A stretch of 64,000 bases of DNA from Candidatus Anstonella stagnisolia. GTDB lineage: Archaea; Micrarchaeota; Micrarchaeia; Anstonellales; Anstonellaceae. Positions within the stretch are counted from its first letter, which is position 1; each line of letters starts with the position of its first letter. The stretch is from assembly GCA_902384585.1 (NCBI GenBank), contig CABMCJ010000004.1, positions 386,086 to 450,085 on the forward strand. The letters run 5' to 3'. Below, piece after piece: positions 38,408-47,005 of this stretch. The notes under the pieces were generated by a model. It was not told the DNA's origin, ran no database searches, and saw nothing but the letters and a program-made list of their open reading frames with translations. The position numbers and the translations under genes were made by a program.

Positions 38408-41122
38408 CTATTTGGACTTTTGCCGATACTGCGCAGCCTTGAAAAATTCGTCTGCCTGTGCGTATTTTCCCTGCGTTTCAAGCGCCTGCGCCTTGTGCAG
38501 GTAAGCGTCCGGATTTTCCGGCGAATATTTTATCAGCGAGTCATAAAGCGCGATTGCATCTTTTGCCCTGCCAAGCTGCGCAAGGATGTCGCCTTTTTTG
38601 AGCGCTGGGTTATATGGGATAAGACGGGAGGTTTTGGCTTCCCGCGCAATTAGCTCATCACACCCCTGGAGCGCGTCCTCAAGGCGGTTAAGCTTCTCAA
38701 GGAATTCTATTTTCCTTATCCCGATATCTTGGAATGAGGTATAATGCCCTCCGTTTTGGTCGAACTTTATTGCGGCATCATATGCCAAAATTGCCTCGTT
38801 GTTCCTGCCTGCGGCCTCAAGAAGCTCGATTTTTTTCAGGTAGAATTCCGGGCTGCCGCTGAATCTTTCCAAATTTTCATTGCAGGATTGGATTGCATCG
38901 TCGAACCTGCCCAATTTTTGCAGGAAATCGATTTTTCGCATGGAGAAATCCGGATCGTTCGCAACCAAGCTGTATGTTTTAAGGGCTTCGTCAACCATGC
39001 CAAGCTTCTCAAGAAGCTTGATTTTTGCTGAATAGAACATTTTTGGGTCCTGGCCTTGCTCTATTGCTTCGTCATAGGCACTTAGGGCTTTCTTGTATTT
39101 TTCCTGCTTTTCAAGGAGCGCTGCTTTTGCCAGGAATAGGCGGTCGCAATACCCGTGCATGTGGGGAATTTTTTCAATTCCTTCTTCGTAGGCGTCCAGT
39201 GCCTTGCCAAGTTTTCCAAGCTTTTCAAAGGCGTTTCCCAAACGGATGTATGTTGCGGAAGATAATCCGGAGCTTGGCATTATTTCTATGGCGTTTTCAT
39301 ATGCGTCCGCGGCTTTTTTGTAGTCGCCGGTCATTTCAAGGAGATATGCAGCATCGAGCTGCGCGCTCCAGTCTTTCTTGTCCTTCTTCAGCTTTTGCAT
39401 GCACTGCTGGAGTGCTTCTTTTGCAGCTTCTACGACCTGCGAGTGCAGCCCGCCAAGCCCCTGTTCGTTGAATGCGCCGCCTGTTTTTTCAAATGCGAGA
39501 TTAAATTCACGCAATGCCTCACTGACATAGATGTTGCCCTTTATCCGTGCTAGAGCCTGCTTTAGCATTACTTCCGGGGAAATTTTTTCCGGGGTGTATC
39601 TGTAAGATTCTGAGTTTTTTTGGTAGGCATCAAGTGCCTCGCTGTATTTGCCCTGGCTTAGGAGCATGTCGCCTTTTTTCAGCAGCGCATACGCGCCTGC
39701 GCTGCCGCCTGTCCCTATTAGTTTGTTGTATATTGCAAGGCGTTTTTCTTCTGTTGGGGACAGCTTTTCAAGAAGTGCAATAAACCGGTCAAGTGCTTGC
39801 TGGCTGTCCCCGCTGCTTGCAGATAATGCCTCGATGTATGCATCAATTGCATTTGAGCCTTTGCCGAGCTTTTCAAAAATGGCACCCCTGAGAAGTGCGG
39901 ATTTTTCCCTCTCACTGCGGTACGTTTGGGATATGCTTTCATATGCCCATAACGCTTCGTCGTATTTTCCCTGCTTTTCAAGAAGCTCGGCTTTTTTGTA
40001 AGATGCGTCTTTGGCAAGACCGAAAGTGCCAAAAATAAAGTCGTCTTGGTTTTCTGAGTAAAGTTTTATTGCTTTATCAAGCTCTTGCGTTGCTTCGGCG
40101 TATTTGCCCAGTTTTTCAAGGGCCTGTGCCTTGCTTGAGTGCGCCTGCATTCTTTCAGCATAATCGTTAAGCCCGTAGAGCGCGGCATCGTATGCCGAAA
40201 CCGCTTCGTTGTATCGCCCAAGTTCTAGGAGCAGGTCGCCTTTTACCCTGCATTGGCTGCTTATGAATCTTGGGGGGGTGAGGTCTATTGCCATTTGCTC
40301 TGAGGCAAGCGCCTCTTCAGGCCTGCCAAGCTTTTGGAGTGCGTCCGCCCTTAGCATGTGCACAGTGCTCACTGTGCCATCTATTGCGATTGCCTTGTCA
40401 AAAGCTGCGAGCGCCTTTTCGTATTTTTTCTGCTCCAAAAGGTCTTGGCCGTGTATGAAATATGACATGCACTGGGCGCTTTGGGCGGTATCAAAAACCC
40501 CGAATACGAGAGGGTATTTCCGCGCAAACATGTCCTCGTCATAATTCCAGCCGTCCTTTGTGGTTGTCTCGAAATACCTGCTCTCTACTTTTGCTATTGC
40601 ATGCCCGGGGAGGAGGATGAGCTTTGCGTCAAAGCCCATTTTCTGCGCAACGTCAAAAACAAGGAACGCGGAAGTGTCGCAGTCGTACATGTTCTTGTCA
40701 AGGGACTCTGAGATATAGAGGGAAACATCGTAAACAATGTGCAGGTTTGAGTATATTATGCCCGCAACTGCAGTTATGAACTCCTGCGGCTTGTCCCTTG
40801 TCAGCCCGTGGTCGGACAATGCCAAGACTACGCCGTCCACAAGCTCTGCATATTTTGCGGCGTATTCCCGCGCCAGCTCGGGCTTGTCCTCAAGTTCTAT
40901 GAAAATGCGCCTACAGCCTGCGGATTCGAGGGAACGCACAGGAGTGGAACGCAAAATTTCGGAAGATGCGGAAGTTTGCACTGCTGCAGTGCTTTGCTGA
41001 GGCGCAGGAAGTTTCTCTTCCTTTTTTGCAGCTGGAGCAGGCTCGCTGTGCTGCTGCACATCCATTAATGCTGGTCCGCCTGTGCCCATATTATTATTTT
41101 GAGACAGGGTGAATAAAAGCAT
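38408..41122 (-). CDS. Transglutaminase-like domain fused to about 18 TPR repeats
   Basis: A 904-residue protein (an ATG at residue 12 is an alternative start). Residues about 20-65 are a low-complexity linker, with no signal peptide. Residues about 80-215 resemble a SirB1/transglutaminase-like papain fold: Cys148 in MYDCDTSAFLVFDVAQKMG, His174 in LLPGHAIAKVE and an acidic residue near 185 in SRYFETT. The remainder, 220-900, is a continuous array of tetratricopeptide repeats of 34 to 40 residues (YEKALAAFDKAIAIDG, YAEATQELDKAIKLY, and so on). Such arrays form protein-binding solenoids. The cysteine domain could be an active peptidase or an inactive binding module. The gene ends 54 bases after speB, convergently. 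Confidence 0.8.
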   Translation of the reverse strand: MLLFTLSQNNNMGTGGPALMDVQQHSEPAPAAKKEEKLPAPQQSTAAVQTSASSEILRSTPVRSLESAGCRRIFIELEDKPELAREYAAKYAELVDGVVLALSDHGLTRDKPQEFITAVAGIIYSNLHIVYDVSLYISESLDKNMYDCDTSAFLVFDVAQKMGFDAKLILLPGHAIAKVESRYFETTTKDGWNYDEDMFARKYPLVFGVFDTAQSAQCMSYFIHGQDLLEQKKYEKALAAFDKAIAIDGTVSTVHMLRADALQKLGRPEEALASEQMAIDLTPPRFISSQCRVKGDLLLELGRYNEAVSAYDAALYGLNDYAERMQAHSSKAQALEKLGKYAEATQELDKAIKLYSENQDDFIFGTFGLAKDASYKKAELLEKQGKYDEALWAYESISQTYRSEREKSALLRGAIFEKLGKGSNAIDAYIEALSASSGDSQQALDRFIALLEKLSPTEEKRLAIYNKLIGTGGSAGAYALLKKGDMLLSQGKYSEALDAYQKNSESYRYTPEKISPEVMLKQALARIKGNIYVSEALREFNLAFEKTGGAFNEQGLGGLHSQVVEAAKEALQQCMQKLKKDKKDWSAQLDAAYLLEMTGDYKKAADAYENAIEIMPSSGLSSATYIRLGNAFEKLGKLGKALDAYEEGIEKIPHMHGYCDRLFLAKAALLEKQEKYKKALSAYDEAIEQGQDPKMFYSAKIKLLEKLGMVDEALKTYSLVANDPDFSMRKIDFLQKLGRFDDAIQSCNENLERFSGSPEFYLKKIELLEAAGRNNEAILAYDAAIKFDQNGGHYTSFQDIGIRKIEFLEKLNRLEDALQGCDELIAREAKTSRLIPYNPALKKGDILAQLGRAKDAIALYDSLIKYSPENPDAYLHKAQALETQGKYAQADEFFKAAQYRQKSK

Positions 41123-41173
41123 TGTTATAAATGCCGCATTTATGCGCTGCTGAAGAGATAGTAGGAGAAATAT

Positions 41174-42775
41174 TCAGCGCGCAACGATGTTGAAAATGCT
41201 CCATTTGGAGGCAGTTCCATTTTCAAGTTCCGCGTTCAGCTGCAGGAGAACGGCTTTTTTTATTTCCATGTATTTTTCGCGCGCAAGCTCCACATTCCCG
41301 ATTGCGTATTTCTTGTTTTTCACGTTGAAGCAGAACATGGAGTCGCGCACGTTCTCGCAGTTGTGGCAGAAGAGGCAGTCTGAGCAGTCCCAGCACGAGT
41401 CGCACTCGTAGCAGCGCTGGATTTTTTCGCAGCGGTAGCATTTCACGCAAAATTCCGACCAGCGCACCTCGTTTGAGCCGAAAACGTGCTCGGAGTCGCG
41501 GCACCAGAAGTTGCAGCCTGCCTGCTTTGCGTTTATGGAAAGGATTGTACGGTAGCAATCCGTGGAATCGAAAGTTACCTGGCAGAAGGGATTGTTCCTG
41601 CAGTTGCCCACGTTGAAGTCTGGGGAGAGGTATGCGATTTTGGAAAGGGTTTTGGAGGCGTTTTTCAGGGAAAGCTGCTGCACTTCGGAGGGAGTTAACG
41701 CAAGCTTTGTGCCAAGGAACTCCGCCTCCTCTTCGCTTGTGAGCCTGTCTTTTGGCATGAGGAGGAAATCAGTGTGCTCAGGCACAAGAAGGGGAACACC
41801 TGATGCACACGAGCGTGCGGGCTCGGACTTGCGCGTGTGCATGAGAAGCCATTTCTCGTATTTTGGAAGGTTTGGGCGCGGCTTGCCAAGCACCACGTTC
41901 ATTGTTTCGGAAAATGCCTTTGTGATTGTTGCCATGTCGGATTTTTGGGGCGGCGATGCAGGATATGCTGCCATTGCTTTTTTCATGAGGGAATAATCGG
42001 GCGCTGCGCTTGAAACAATTTCAAAAAGTGTGGGCAGTTTTTTCTCCCTGAGGAGCATTTCGCCCATTTCGGCAACAAGCTTTGCCTTGAGGGCAAGGTA
42101 TTTGTCGGGCGGGAGCTTGAGGTTGCCTATTGAGTGGCTTGTATTTTTCATGCCAAAGCAGAACATGCAGTCGTGGCAGCCTACAAGGCCGTGTGAGAAA
42201 TAAACGTCGGAGCAGTGGTCGCACTTGGATGCCTCTATGGTGCGAGTCTGGTGGATGGAGCTTGAGGTCTTTATGGAGAATGAGGAATAGCCCGCACCGC
42301 TTGAGCCAAACAGGCACTCAGAATGCACGGACTGCGCAGAATGCGCGATGTATTTGCAGCGCGAGGCGCGCTCGCAGTCATAGGCAAAAAAGCAGTCAAC
42401 GAGGTTTGCGCATCGCTCAACAAATTTTGAGTTGCCAAGTATCACGTTCCCCGTGAATGCTGCGCGGCTTGAGACTGCTGAAATTAGGGAATCAATGTCT
42501 TTTAGGTCGTTTATGGAAAGCGGGGCATAGGGCTTGAAGAAATCGACCTCGTCAAATGCAAGCACGGATGCGCTGTCCGGATAGTCCTCTGCTGCAAAAA
42601 TTACGTTTTTCCCAGACTTTGAGGAGCGCAGGGTTTTCCGAGGGCTTTCGCGCCTTGAAATCCAATCCTGGTATTCTGCGAGGTTGCCGGCTTCCACCCC
42701 AAGGAGCACCTTCACGGTTGCTTTCCACTTCTTGTTCACTTCTGCGTAAGCCTGGGATTCGGGCGCGGATGCCAT
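41174..42775 (-). CDS. Duplicated Cys-rich protein of the type seen in CPR/DPANN genomes
   Basis: A 533-residue soluble protein with two homologous halves. Each half begins with a helical region (KKWKATVKVLLGVEAGNLAE; SETMNVVLGKPRPNLPKYEK), and goes on to a long Cys-rich block and then a shared ending (CFGMKNTSHSIGNLKLPPDK; CFNVKNKKYAIGNVELAREK). The second block is denser, with CYRCEKIQRCYECDSCWDCS followed by DCLFCHNC. The spacing of about five residues between Cys pairs suggests a right-handed beta-helix or a string of metal knuckles. Proteins of this shape recur in small-genome prokaryotes and are often mis-labelled CaiB/BaiF; I know no function. The ATG at 42775 lies about 27 bases after TTAAATATT and is probably leaderless. 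Confidence 0.7.
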   Translation of the reverse strand: MASAPESQAYAEVNKKWKATVKVLLGVEAGNLAEYQDWISRRESPRKTLRSSKSGKNVIFAAEDYPDSASVLAFDEVDFFKPYAPLSINDLKDIDSLISAVSSRAAFTGNVILGNSKFVERCANLVDCFFAYDCERASRCKYIAHSAQSVHSECLFGSSGAGYSSFSIKTSSSIHQTRTIEASKCDHCSDVYFSHGLVGCHDCMFCFGMKNTSHSIGNLKLPPDKYLALKAKLVAEMGEMLLREKKLPTLFEIVSSAAPDYSLMKKAMAAYPASPPQKSDMATITKAFSETMNVVLGKPRPNLPKYEKWLLMHTRKSEPARSCASGVPLLVPEHTDFLLMPKDRLTSEEEAEFLGTKLALTPSEVQQLSLKNASKTLSKIAYLSPDFNVGNCRNNPFCQVTFDSTDCYRTILSINAKQAGCNFWCRDSEHVFGSNEVRWSEFCVKCYRCEKIQRCYECDSCWDCSDCLFCHNCENVRDSMFCFNVKNKKYAIGNVELAREKYMEIKKAVLLQLNAELENGTASKWSIFNIVAR

Positions 42776-42853
42776 ATGTAAATTGGAATGGCACAAATAT
42801 TTAATATGTTAAGAAGTACTGGATGCAGATGCTTTTTGCCTAGCCACATTTGC

Positions 42854-42938
42854 ACTTGCGGGCTTTGAACTTGCGAAAAAGCAGACGTTCATGGTTTCTC
42901 TTTTTCTTTCAGGCGTTTTTGAACTTGCGGGCTTTGAA
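42854..42938. repeat. Echo of the alkD 3' end
   Basis: The 16-base string ACTTGCGGGCTTTGAA lies at 42854-42869 and again at 42923-42938. The second copy is inside the alkD 3' coding end; the first is about 20 bases beyond its stop codon. Confidence 0.55.
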
Positions 42939-43590
42939 GTTCCCTTAGTGCGTCGTTTGCAATCCAGCGCGCGCTTTTTGTGTTTTGGGAGAGGATTTCT
43001 TTTGCTGCGGAAATTGCGGCTTTGTTAAGAACGAGGTTACGCTTGCCAATTTGCCTCAATGCCCAGTTCACTGCTTTGCGCACAAAATTGCGCTCATCAT
43101 GGGAGTATTTTTTTATGAGGGGGAGGAGCGAGAGGAACTGCGCATTTGTTGCCTTTTTGTCGTGCACAGAGAGGGCTGCGATGAGGGCAAAACCTGAGCG
43201 GCGAGTGAATTCTTTCTCGGATTTAACCCATTGAAAAACTTTTTTCCATGCGAGGGGAGAGCGGTCAAAGAGGTTGGAGCAAACTTGGTCGCATACGTCC
43301 CAGGAATCAAAATCTGCAACCCATGCGTCCATTTGGGAGGAGGTGAGCTCGCTTGGGTCCCCTATGAAACCTGCGAGAAGGCGCGCCTCGTGTATTTTTG
43401 TTTTCCAGAGGAGAAGAGCGAGGGGATGGGACTTTCCTATCTCTTTTGCCATTGCGCGCAAAGTCGGGATGGAAAGTCCGTACGTGTTCTTGGAACTGAT
43501 GCCAAAGCGCGCCATTCCTGCGATATTTTTGGGATTGCGAAGCGATTTTATGCGGGCTGCAATTTGAGCGCATCGGGCTTGTTCGTTCAT
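42889..43590 (-). CDS. AlkD-like DNA alkylation repair protein (HEAT-like)
   Basis: A 233-residue all-helical protein of the AlkC/AlkD DNA-glycosylase superfamily. The blocks YGLSIPTLRAMAKEIGKSHP, EARLLAGFIGDPSELTSSQM, FDSWDVCDQVCSNLF, and RNFVRKAVNWALRQIGKRN match the family, including the Trp and Asp residues lining the DNA-binding cleft (WAxxFDSWD). AlkD removes bulky or positively charged alkyl bases, such as 7-methylguanine, without flipping them. The gene is divergent from HMG-CoA reductase with only 28 bases between, and a TATA-like AATAAAAAA (minus strand, about 43612-43620) lies 25 bases before the ATG. Confidence 0.88.
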   Translation of the reverse strand: MNEQARCAQIAARIKSLRNPKNIAGMARFGISSKNTYGLSIPTLRAMAKEIGKSHPLALLLWKTKIHEARLLAGFIGDPSELTSSQMDAWVADFDSWDVCDQVCSNLFDRSPLAWKKVFQWVKSEKEFTRRSGFALIAALSVHDKKATNAQFLSLLPLIKKYSHDERNFVRKAVNWALRQIGKRNLVLNKAAISAAKEILSQNTKSARWIANDALRELQSPQVQKRLKEKEKP

Positions 43591-43595
43591 AGACG

Positions 43596-43614
43596 AAAGT
43601 TGTTAGGCAACTTT
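43596..43614. promoter_or_regulatory. Inverted repeat in the alkD/mvaA divergent promoter
   Basis: AAAGTTG-TTAGG-CAACTTT is a perfect 7-bp inverted repeat. It fills most of the 28-base gap, just before the TATA-like T-rich tract. A dimer bound here could control both genes. Confidence 0.5.
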
Positions 43615-43618
43615 TTTA

Positions 43619-44911
43619 TTGTATGCCTCCGAAGCAGTTGCAGGTGATTTTATAGTCACAAGCGAAATAAGCGGATTTTACAAGCTGTCCCCAGCAGCGC
43701 GGCTGGAAAAGATTGCGGAAATTGCAAAATTAAGCAAAGAGGAGCAGGCGGTTCTCTCAAAAGAGGGCGGGCTTCCAATGGAAACTGCAAATCGGATGGT
43801 GGAGAATGTAATTGGGTTCATGCCGCTTCCGCTGGGAATTGCAACGAACTTTTTTGTGAATGGAAAGGAGTATTTGGTGCCGATGGCAATTGAGGAGCCT
43901 TCGGTGATTGCGGCTGCGTCCAACGGGGCAAAGCTTGCAAGAAGTTCGGGCGGATTCAAGGCAAGCATGGGAAAGCAGATTATGATTGGGCAGGTGCAAA
44001 TTGTTGGGGTGAAGGATGCGAAGGGGGCGTGCGAGAAATTGAATGCGAAAAAAAATGAGTGGGTAAAAACAGGGAATGAGAATTGCGCTTCCCTTGTGCA
44101 GTTTGGGGGAGGGGTAAGGGAATTTTCTGCAAGGGGAATTTCTACTGCAAGGGGAGAAATGGTAATAGCGGAATACCTTGTGGACGTGCAGGATGCAATG
44201 GGCGCAAACTCCATAAATACCGTTCTTGAGGCGACTGCGCCAAAAATTGCTGCGGAAATTGGGGGGAAAGTGCGCTTGAGGATTCTCTCAAACCTTGCGG
44301 TACATAGGATTGCAAAAGCTTCTGCTGTATGGAAAAAAGAGGAAATCGGGGAAGAGGCAGTTGAGGGAGTGCTGGATGCTTACGAGTTTGCTGCAAACGA
44401 CGTGTATCGGTGCGCAACGCACAACAAGGGGATTCATAACGGGATGGATGCGGTTGCGGTTGCGACCGGGAATGACTGGAGGGCGCTGGAAGCGGGTGCG
44501 CATGCGTATGCCGCACTAAATGGGTACAAGCCGCTCACAAAATTCTGGAAAAATAAGAATGGGGACCTTGAGGGAAGCATTGAGGTTCCGCTCGCAATTG
44601 GGACTGTTGGGGGCGCGACTAAAACACATCCGGTTGCGCAAATGTGCATGAAGATTCTGGGCACAAAGGGCGTTGCGGAGCTGGGGTGCGTAATGGCATC
44701 CGTGGGGCTTGCGCAAAACTTTGCGGCGCTAAGGGCGCTTTCTACTGAGGGCATCCAGAAGGGGCACATGAGATTGCATGCCGCGAACATTGCGGTTATG
44801 GCGGGTGCAAAAGGGGAGGAAATAGAAGAGGTTGCGAAAAAGATGGCGGAAGGGAAAGACGTTTCTCTTGCAAATGCAAAGAAAATACTTGAAGGCATGA
44901 AGAAGCGCTAG
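43619..44911 (+). CDS. mvaA: HMG-CoA reductase, class II
   Basis: The product has up to 430 residues. It belongs to the class II (bacterial-type) reductases, which use NAD(H) or NADP(H). Signatures are ENVIGFMPLPLGIATNFFVN, MAIEEPSVIAAASNGAKLAR, DAMGANSINTVLEA, HNKGIHNGMDAVAVATGNDW and GTVGGATKTHPVAQ. It makes mevalonate for archaeal lipids and polyprenols. The start is uncertain: no in-frame ATG or GTG occurs before codon 54. The TTG at 43619 is the only conventional choice, while a GGTGA at 43643-43647 sits just before the residues where the family normally begins. Its stop overlaps that of the convergent nucleotidyltransferase by four bases. Confidence 0.9.
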   Translation: MYASEAVAGDFIVTSEISGFYKLSPAARLEKIAEIAKLSKEEQAVLSKEGGLPMETANRMVENVIGFMPLPLGIATNFFVNGKEYLVPMAIEEPSVIAAASNGAKLARSSGGFKASMGKQIMIGQVQIVGVKDAKGACEKLNAKKNEWVKTGNENCASLVQFGGGVREFSARGISTARGEMVIAEYLVDVQDAMGANSINTVLEATAPKIAAEIGGKVRLRILSNLAVHRIAKASAVWKKEEIGEEAVEGVLDAYEFAANDVYRCATHNKGIHNGMDAVAVATGNDWRALEAGAHAYAALNGYKPLTKFWKNKNGDLEGSIEVPLAIGTVGGATKTHPVAQMCMKILGTKGVAELGCVMASVGLAQNFAALRALSTEGIQKGHMRLHAANIAVMAGAKGEEIEEVAKKMAEGKDVSLANAKKILEGMKKR

Positions 44912-45618
44912 AGTTTCTTCCCTGCGACAAGGTCTATCACTGAGATGAGCTGGTTTAGCTGCTCGTAATCCGTTGTGCGCCCGATGTCAAGCCAGTAGGA
45001 ATCAAATATGAACGCGTTCAGCTGGTGCCTGTCCGCAAGAAGGCGGGGGAAAACGTCTTTTGCAAAATCCTCCCTGGGCTTTATGTAGGAAAATATTTTT
45101 GGGTCAAATACGTACACGCCCGCGTTCACGAAATTCTGCAGGATTGGCTTTTCCCTAAAGGACGTGATGCGCCCGTCTTTCACTTCCGCAATCCCGTATT
45201 CAAGGGGAACGCCTTGCCGCTTAAGGCCGATTGTTGCGATTCCGCCCTTTTCTTTGTGGAATGTGAGCATTTCCTTTATGTCAATGGAGGAGAGGTGGTC
45301 GCCCATCCCGACTACAAAGGGCTCGTCGAACTCTTTTGAAAGCGGGAGAGTGGAGCCTGCCGTATTCTGCTCAACTTCCTCGCTCACGTAGTGCAGCTTT
45401 ACTCCGAATTTTTCCCCGCTGCCGAAATACTCTATTATCTGGGACTTAAGGTAGCCCACTGTGAGGTAAATTTCATCTATGCCCGCGCGTTTCATATTCT
45501 CTATTACAAACTGGAGTATGGGGCGGCTTCCTAAGGGAAGCATGGGCTTTGGGATGCTGTAGGTGTATGGGCGAAGGCGCGTGCCCTGCCCGCCGCATAA
45601 GAGGATTGCTTTTGCCAT
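44908..45618 (-). CDS. Sugar-1-phosphate nucleotidyltransferase (GMP/glucose-1-P type)
   Basis: A 236-residue protein of the NTP_transferase family. The nucleotide-binding signature is AILLCGGQGTRLRPYTYSIP followed by KPMLPLGSRPIL. The substrate region includes VVGMGDHLSSIDIKEML, GIAEVKDGRITSFREKP and FVNAGVYVFDP. It activates a hexose-1-phosphate to an NDP-sugar; the base and sugar cannot be fixed from sequence (GDP-mannose and UDP-glucose types look alike here). There is no C-terminal hexapeptide acyltransferase domain. The ATG at 45618 follows TAGGTGA. The phosphohexomutase gene lies 10 bases upstream, so the two enzymes form consecutive steps. Confidence 0.9.
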   Translation of the reverse strand: MAKAILLCGGQGTRLRPYTYSIPKPMLPLGSRPILQFVIENMKRAGIDEIYLTVGYLKSQIIEYFGSGEKFGVKLHYVSEEVEQNTAGSTLPLSKEFDEPFVVGMGDHLSSIDIKEMLTFHKEKGGIATIGLKRQGVPLEYGIAEVKDGRITSFREKPILQNFVNAGVYVFDPKIFSYIKPREDFAKDVFPRLLADRHQLNAFIFDSYWLDIGRTTDYEQLNQLISVIDLVAGKKL

Positions 45619-45627
45619 AAAAATCAC

Positions 45628-46995
45628 CTAGGAAACCATGAGCTTTTGCACAAGGGAAGAATATTCCTCCATGAGCGCCTTTGCCTTTTTTTCGCTTTTT
45701 GCCTCTGCGAACACGCGGAAGTAGTTTTCCGTGCCGGATGCGCGCACTATCGCCCAACTGTCAGGGAAGTTTATGCGCACGCCGTCAAGCAGGAGCGCGT
45801 TTAAGCCGGATTTTTTTGCATAATCTGCGAGTTTTTTCATTGTATTCTCTTTTTGGGAGGCAGAGCATTCTATTTTTGTCTTTGCGTTGAAGTAGATGGG
45901 AAGCTCATCCAGCATTTTGGAAAGCGGCATTTTCTTTTCGCATATTGCCTCTGCTAGTTTTGCTGCTGCAAAAAATCCGTCCTTTGCAAGGGAGAGCTCA
46001 GGCCACACTATCCCGCCCACTTCCTCCCCTCCGCTCACGCACGCGCCCCCAAGCTCGTGCATCTTTTCGGAAATGTAGGGTGCGCCCACTTTTGTGTAGT
46101 GGAGCGTGCCATTGTATTTTTTGCACACATCCTCTATCACTTTGCTTGTTGCGACCGTTGTCACTATGCTTCCCTTCTTTTTCTGGAGCGCGAGCGCTGC
46201 GCTTATTGCAAAGCCCTTGTCGCCCACTATCCAGCGGGCTTTTTCATCAATGAAAATAACGCGGTCGGAATCGCCGTCCCAGCCTATGCCCAAGTCCGCG
46301 TGCGTTTCCTTTACTTTTGAAATGAGATTCTGGAGGTTTGCCTCTGTTGGCTCTGAGGGGCGCGAGGGGAAGGTGCCGTCTATTTTTTCGTTAAGGAGGG
46401 CAACGTTGCAGCCGAGCGCCTTGAAGAGCTGGGGCGCAACTGTTGCTGCGGTCCCATTGCCGCAGTCAAGCACTACTGAAAGGGAGCGGGATTTTATTGC
46501 TGGGACGTTGAGAAGCTTAAGCATTGCATTTGTGTGGCCCTTGCACGCATCCGGATATTCTATGCACTTGCCGATTTTTTTCCATTCAACCGGCTTTGCG
46601 CCTGCTGCGGCTATTTTCTCTATCCCTTTTCCGCGCTCGCGCGAAATGCCCACTCCGTTCTTGTCCACGAACTTGAGCGCATTCCATTCGGGGGGGTTGT
46701 GGGATGCGGTCACTATAATGAGGCCGTCCGCTTTTTTGGAATGCAAAATATACTCGCACGTGGGCGAGCTTGCTAAGCCTATATCAAGCACATTTGCGCC
46801 TGAGCGGAGCGCGCCTGCCTTTGCGGCTGCAAAAAGCATGGGGCTTGTGAGGCGCATGTCGCGCCCGAGTATTATTGTTTTCCCAACGCCTCCTGACCAT
46901 TGTGCAAATGCTGCGGAAAATTCAAGCGCGGCAGAGGGGGTAAGTTCGTTTATCCTGCCGCGTATCCCGTTTGTGCCGAATGAGGGTGAATCCAT
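45628..46995 (-). CDS. Phosphomannomutase/phosphoglucomutase
   Basis: A 455-residue alpha-D-phosphohexomutase. The active-site serine is in VTASHNPPEWNALKF, the Mg-binding loop is IGWDGDSDRVIFID, the sugar loop is GGEEVGGIVWPE, and the phosphate-binding loop is IVRASGTENYFRVFAEA. It interconverts hexose 6- and 1-phosphates. With the nucleotidyltransferase just downstream it feeds glycan donors. The STT3 gene begins upstream on the same strand; its stop is 10 bases before this start. The GTG at 47001 is an alternative start. Confidence 0.94.
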   Translation of the reverse strand: MDSPSFGTNGIRGRINELTPSAALEFSAAFAQWSGGVGKTIILGRDMRLTSPMLFAAAKAGALRSGANVLDIGLASSPTCEYILHSKKADGLIIVTASHNPPEWNALKFVDKNGVGISRERGKGIEKIAAAGAKPVEWKKIGKCIEYPDACKGHTNAMLKLLNVPAIKSRSLSVVLDCGNGTAATVAPQLFKALGCNVALLNEKIDGTFPSRPSEPTEANLQNLISKVKETHADLGIGWDGDSDRVIFIDEKARWIVGDKGFAISAALALQKKKGSIVTTVATSKVIEDVCKKYNGTLHYTKVGAPYISEKMHELGGACVSGGEEVGGIVWPELSLAKDGFFAAAKLAEAICEKKMPLSKMLDELPIYFNAKTKIECSASQKENTMKKLADYAKKSGLNALLLDGVRINFPDSWAIVRASGTENYFRVFAEAKSEKKAKALMEEYSSLVQKLMVS

Positions 46996-47005
46996 AGCCA
47001 CACTT

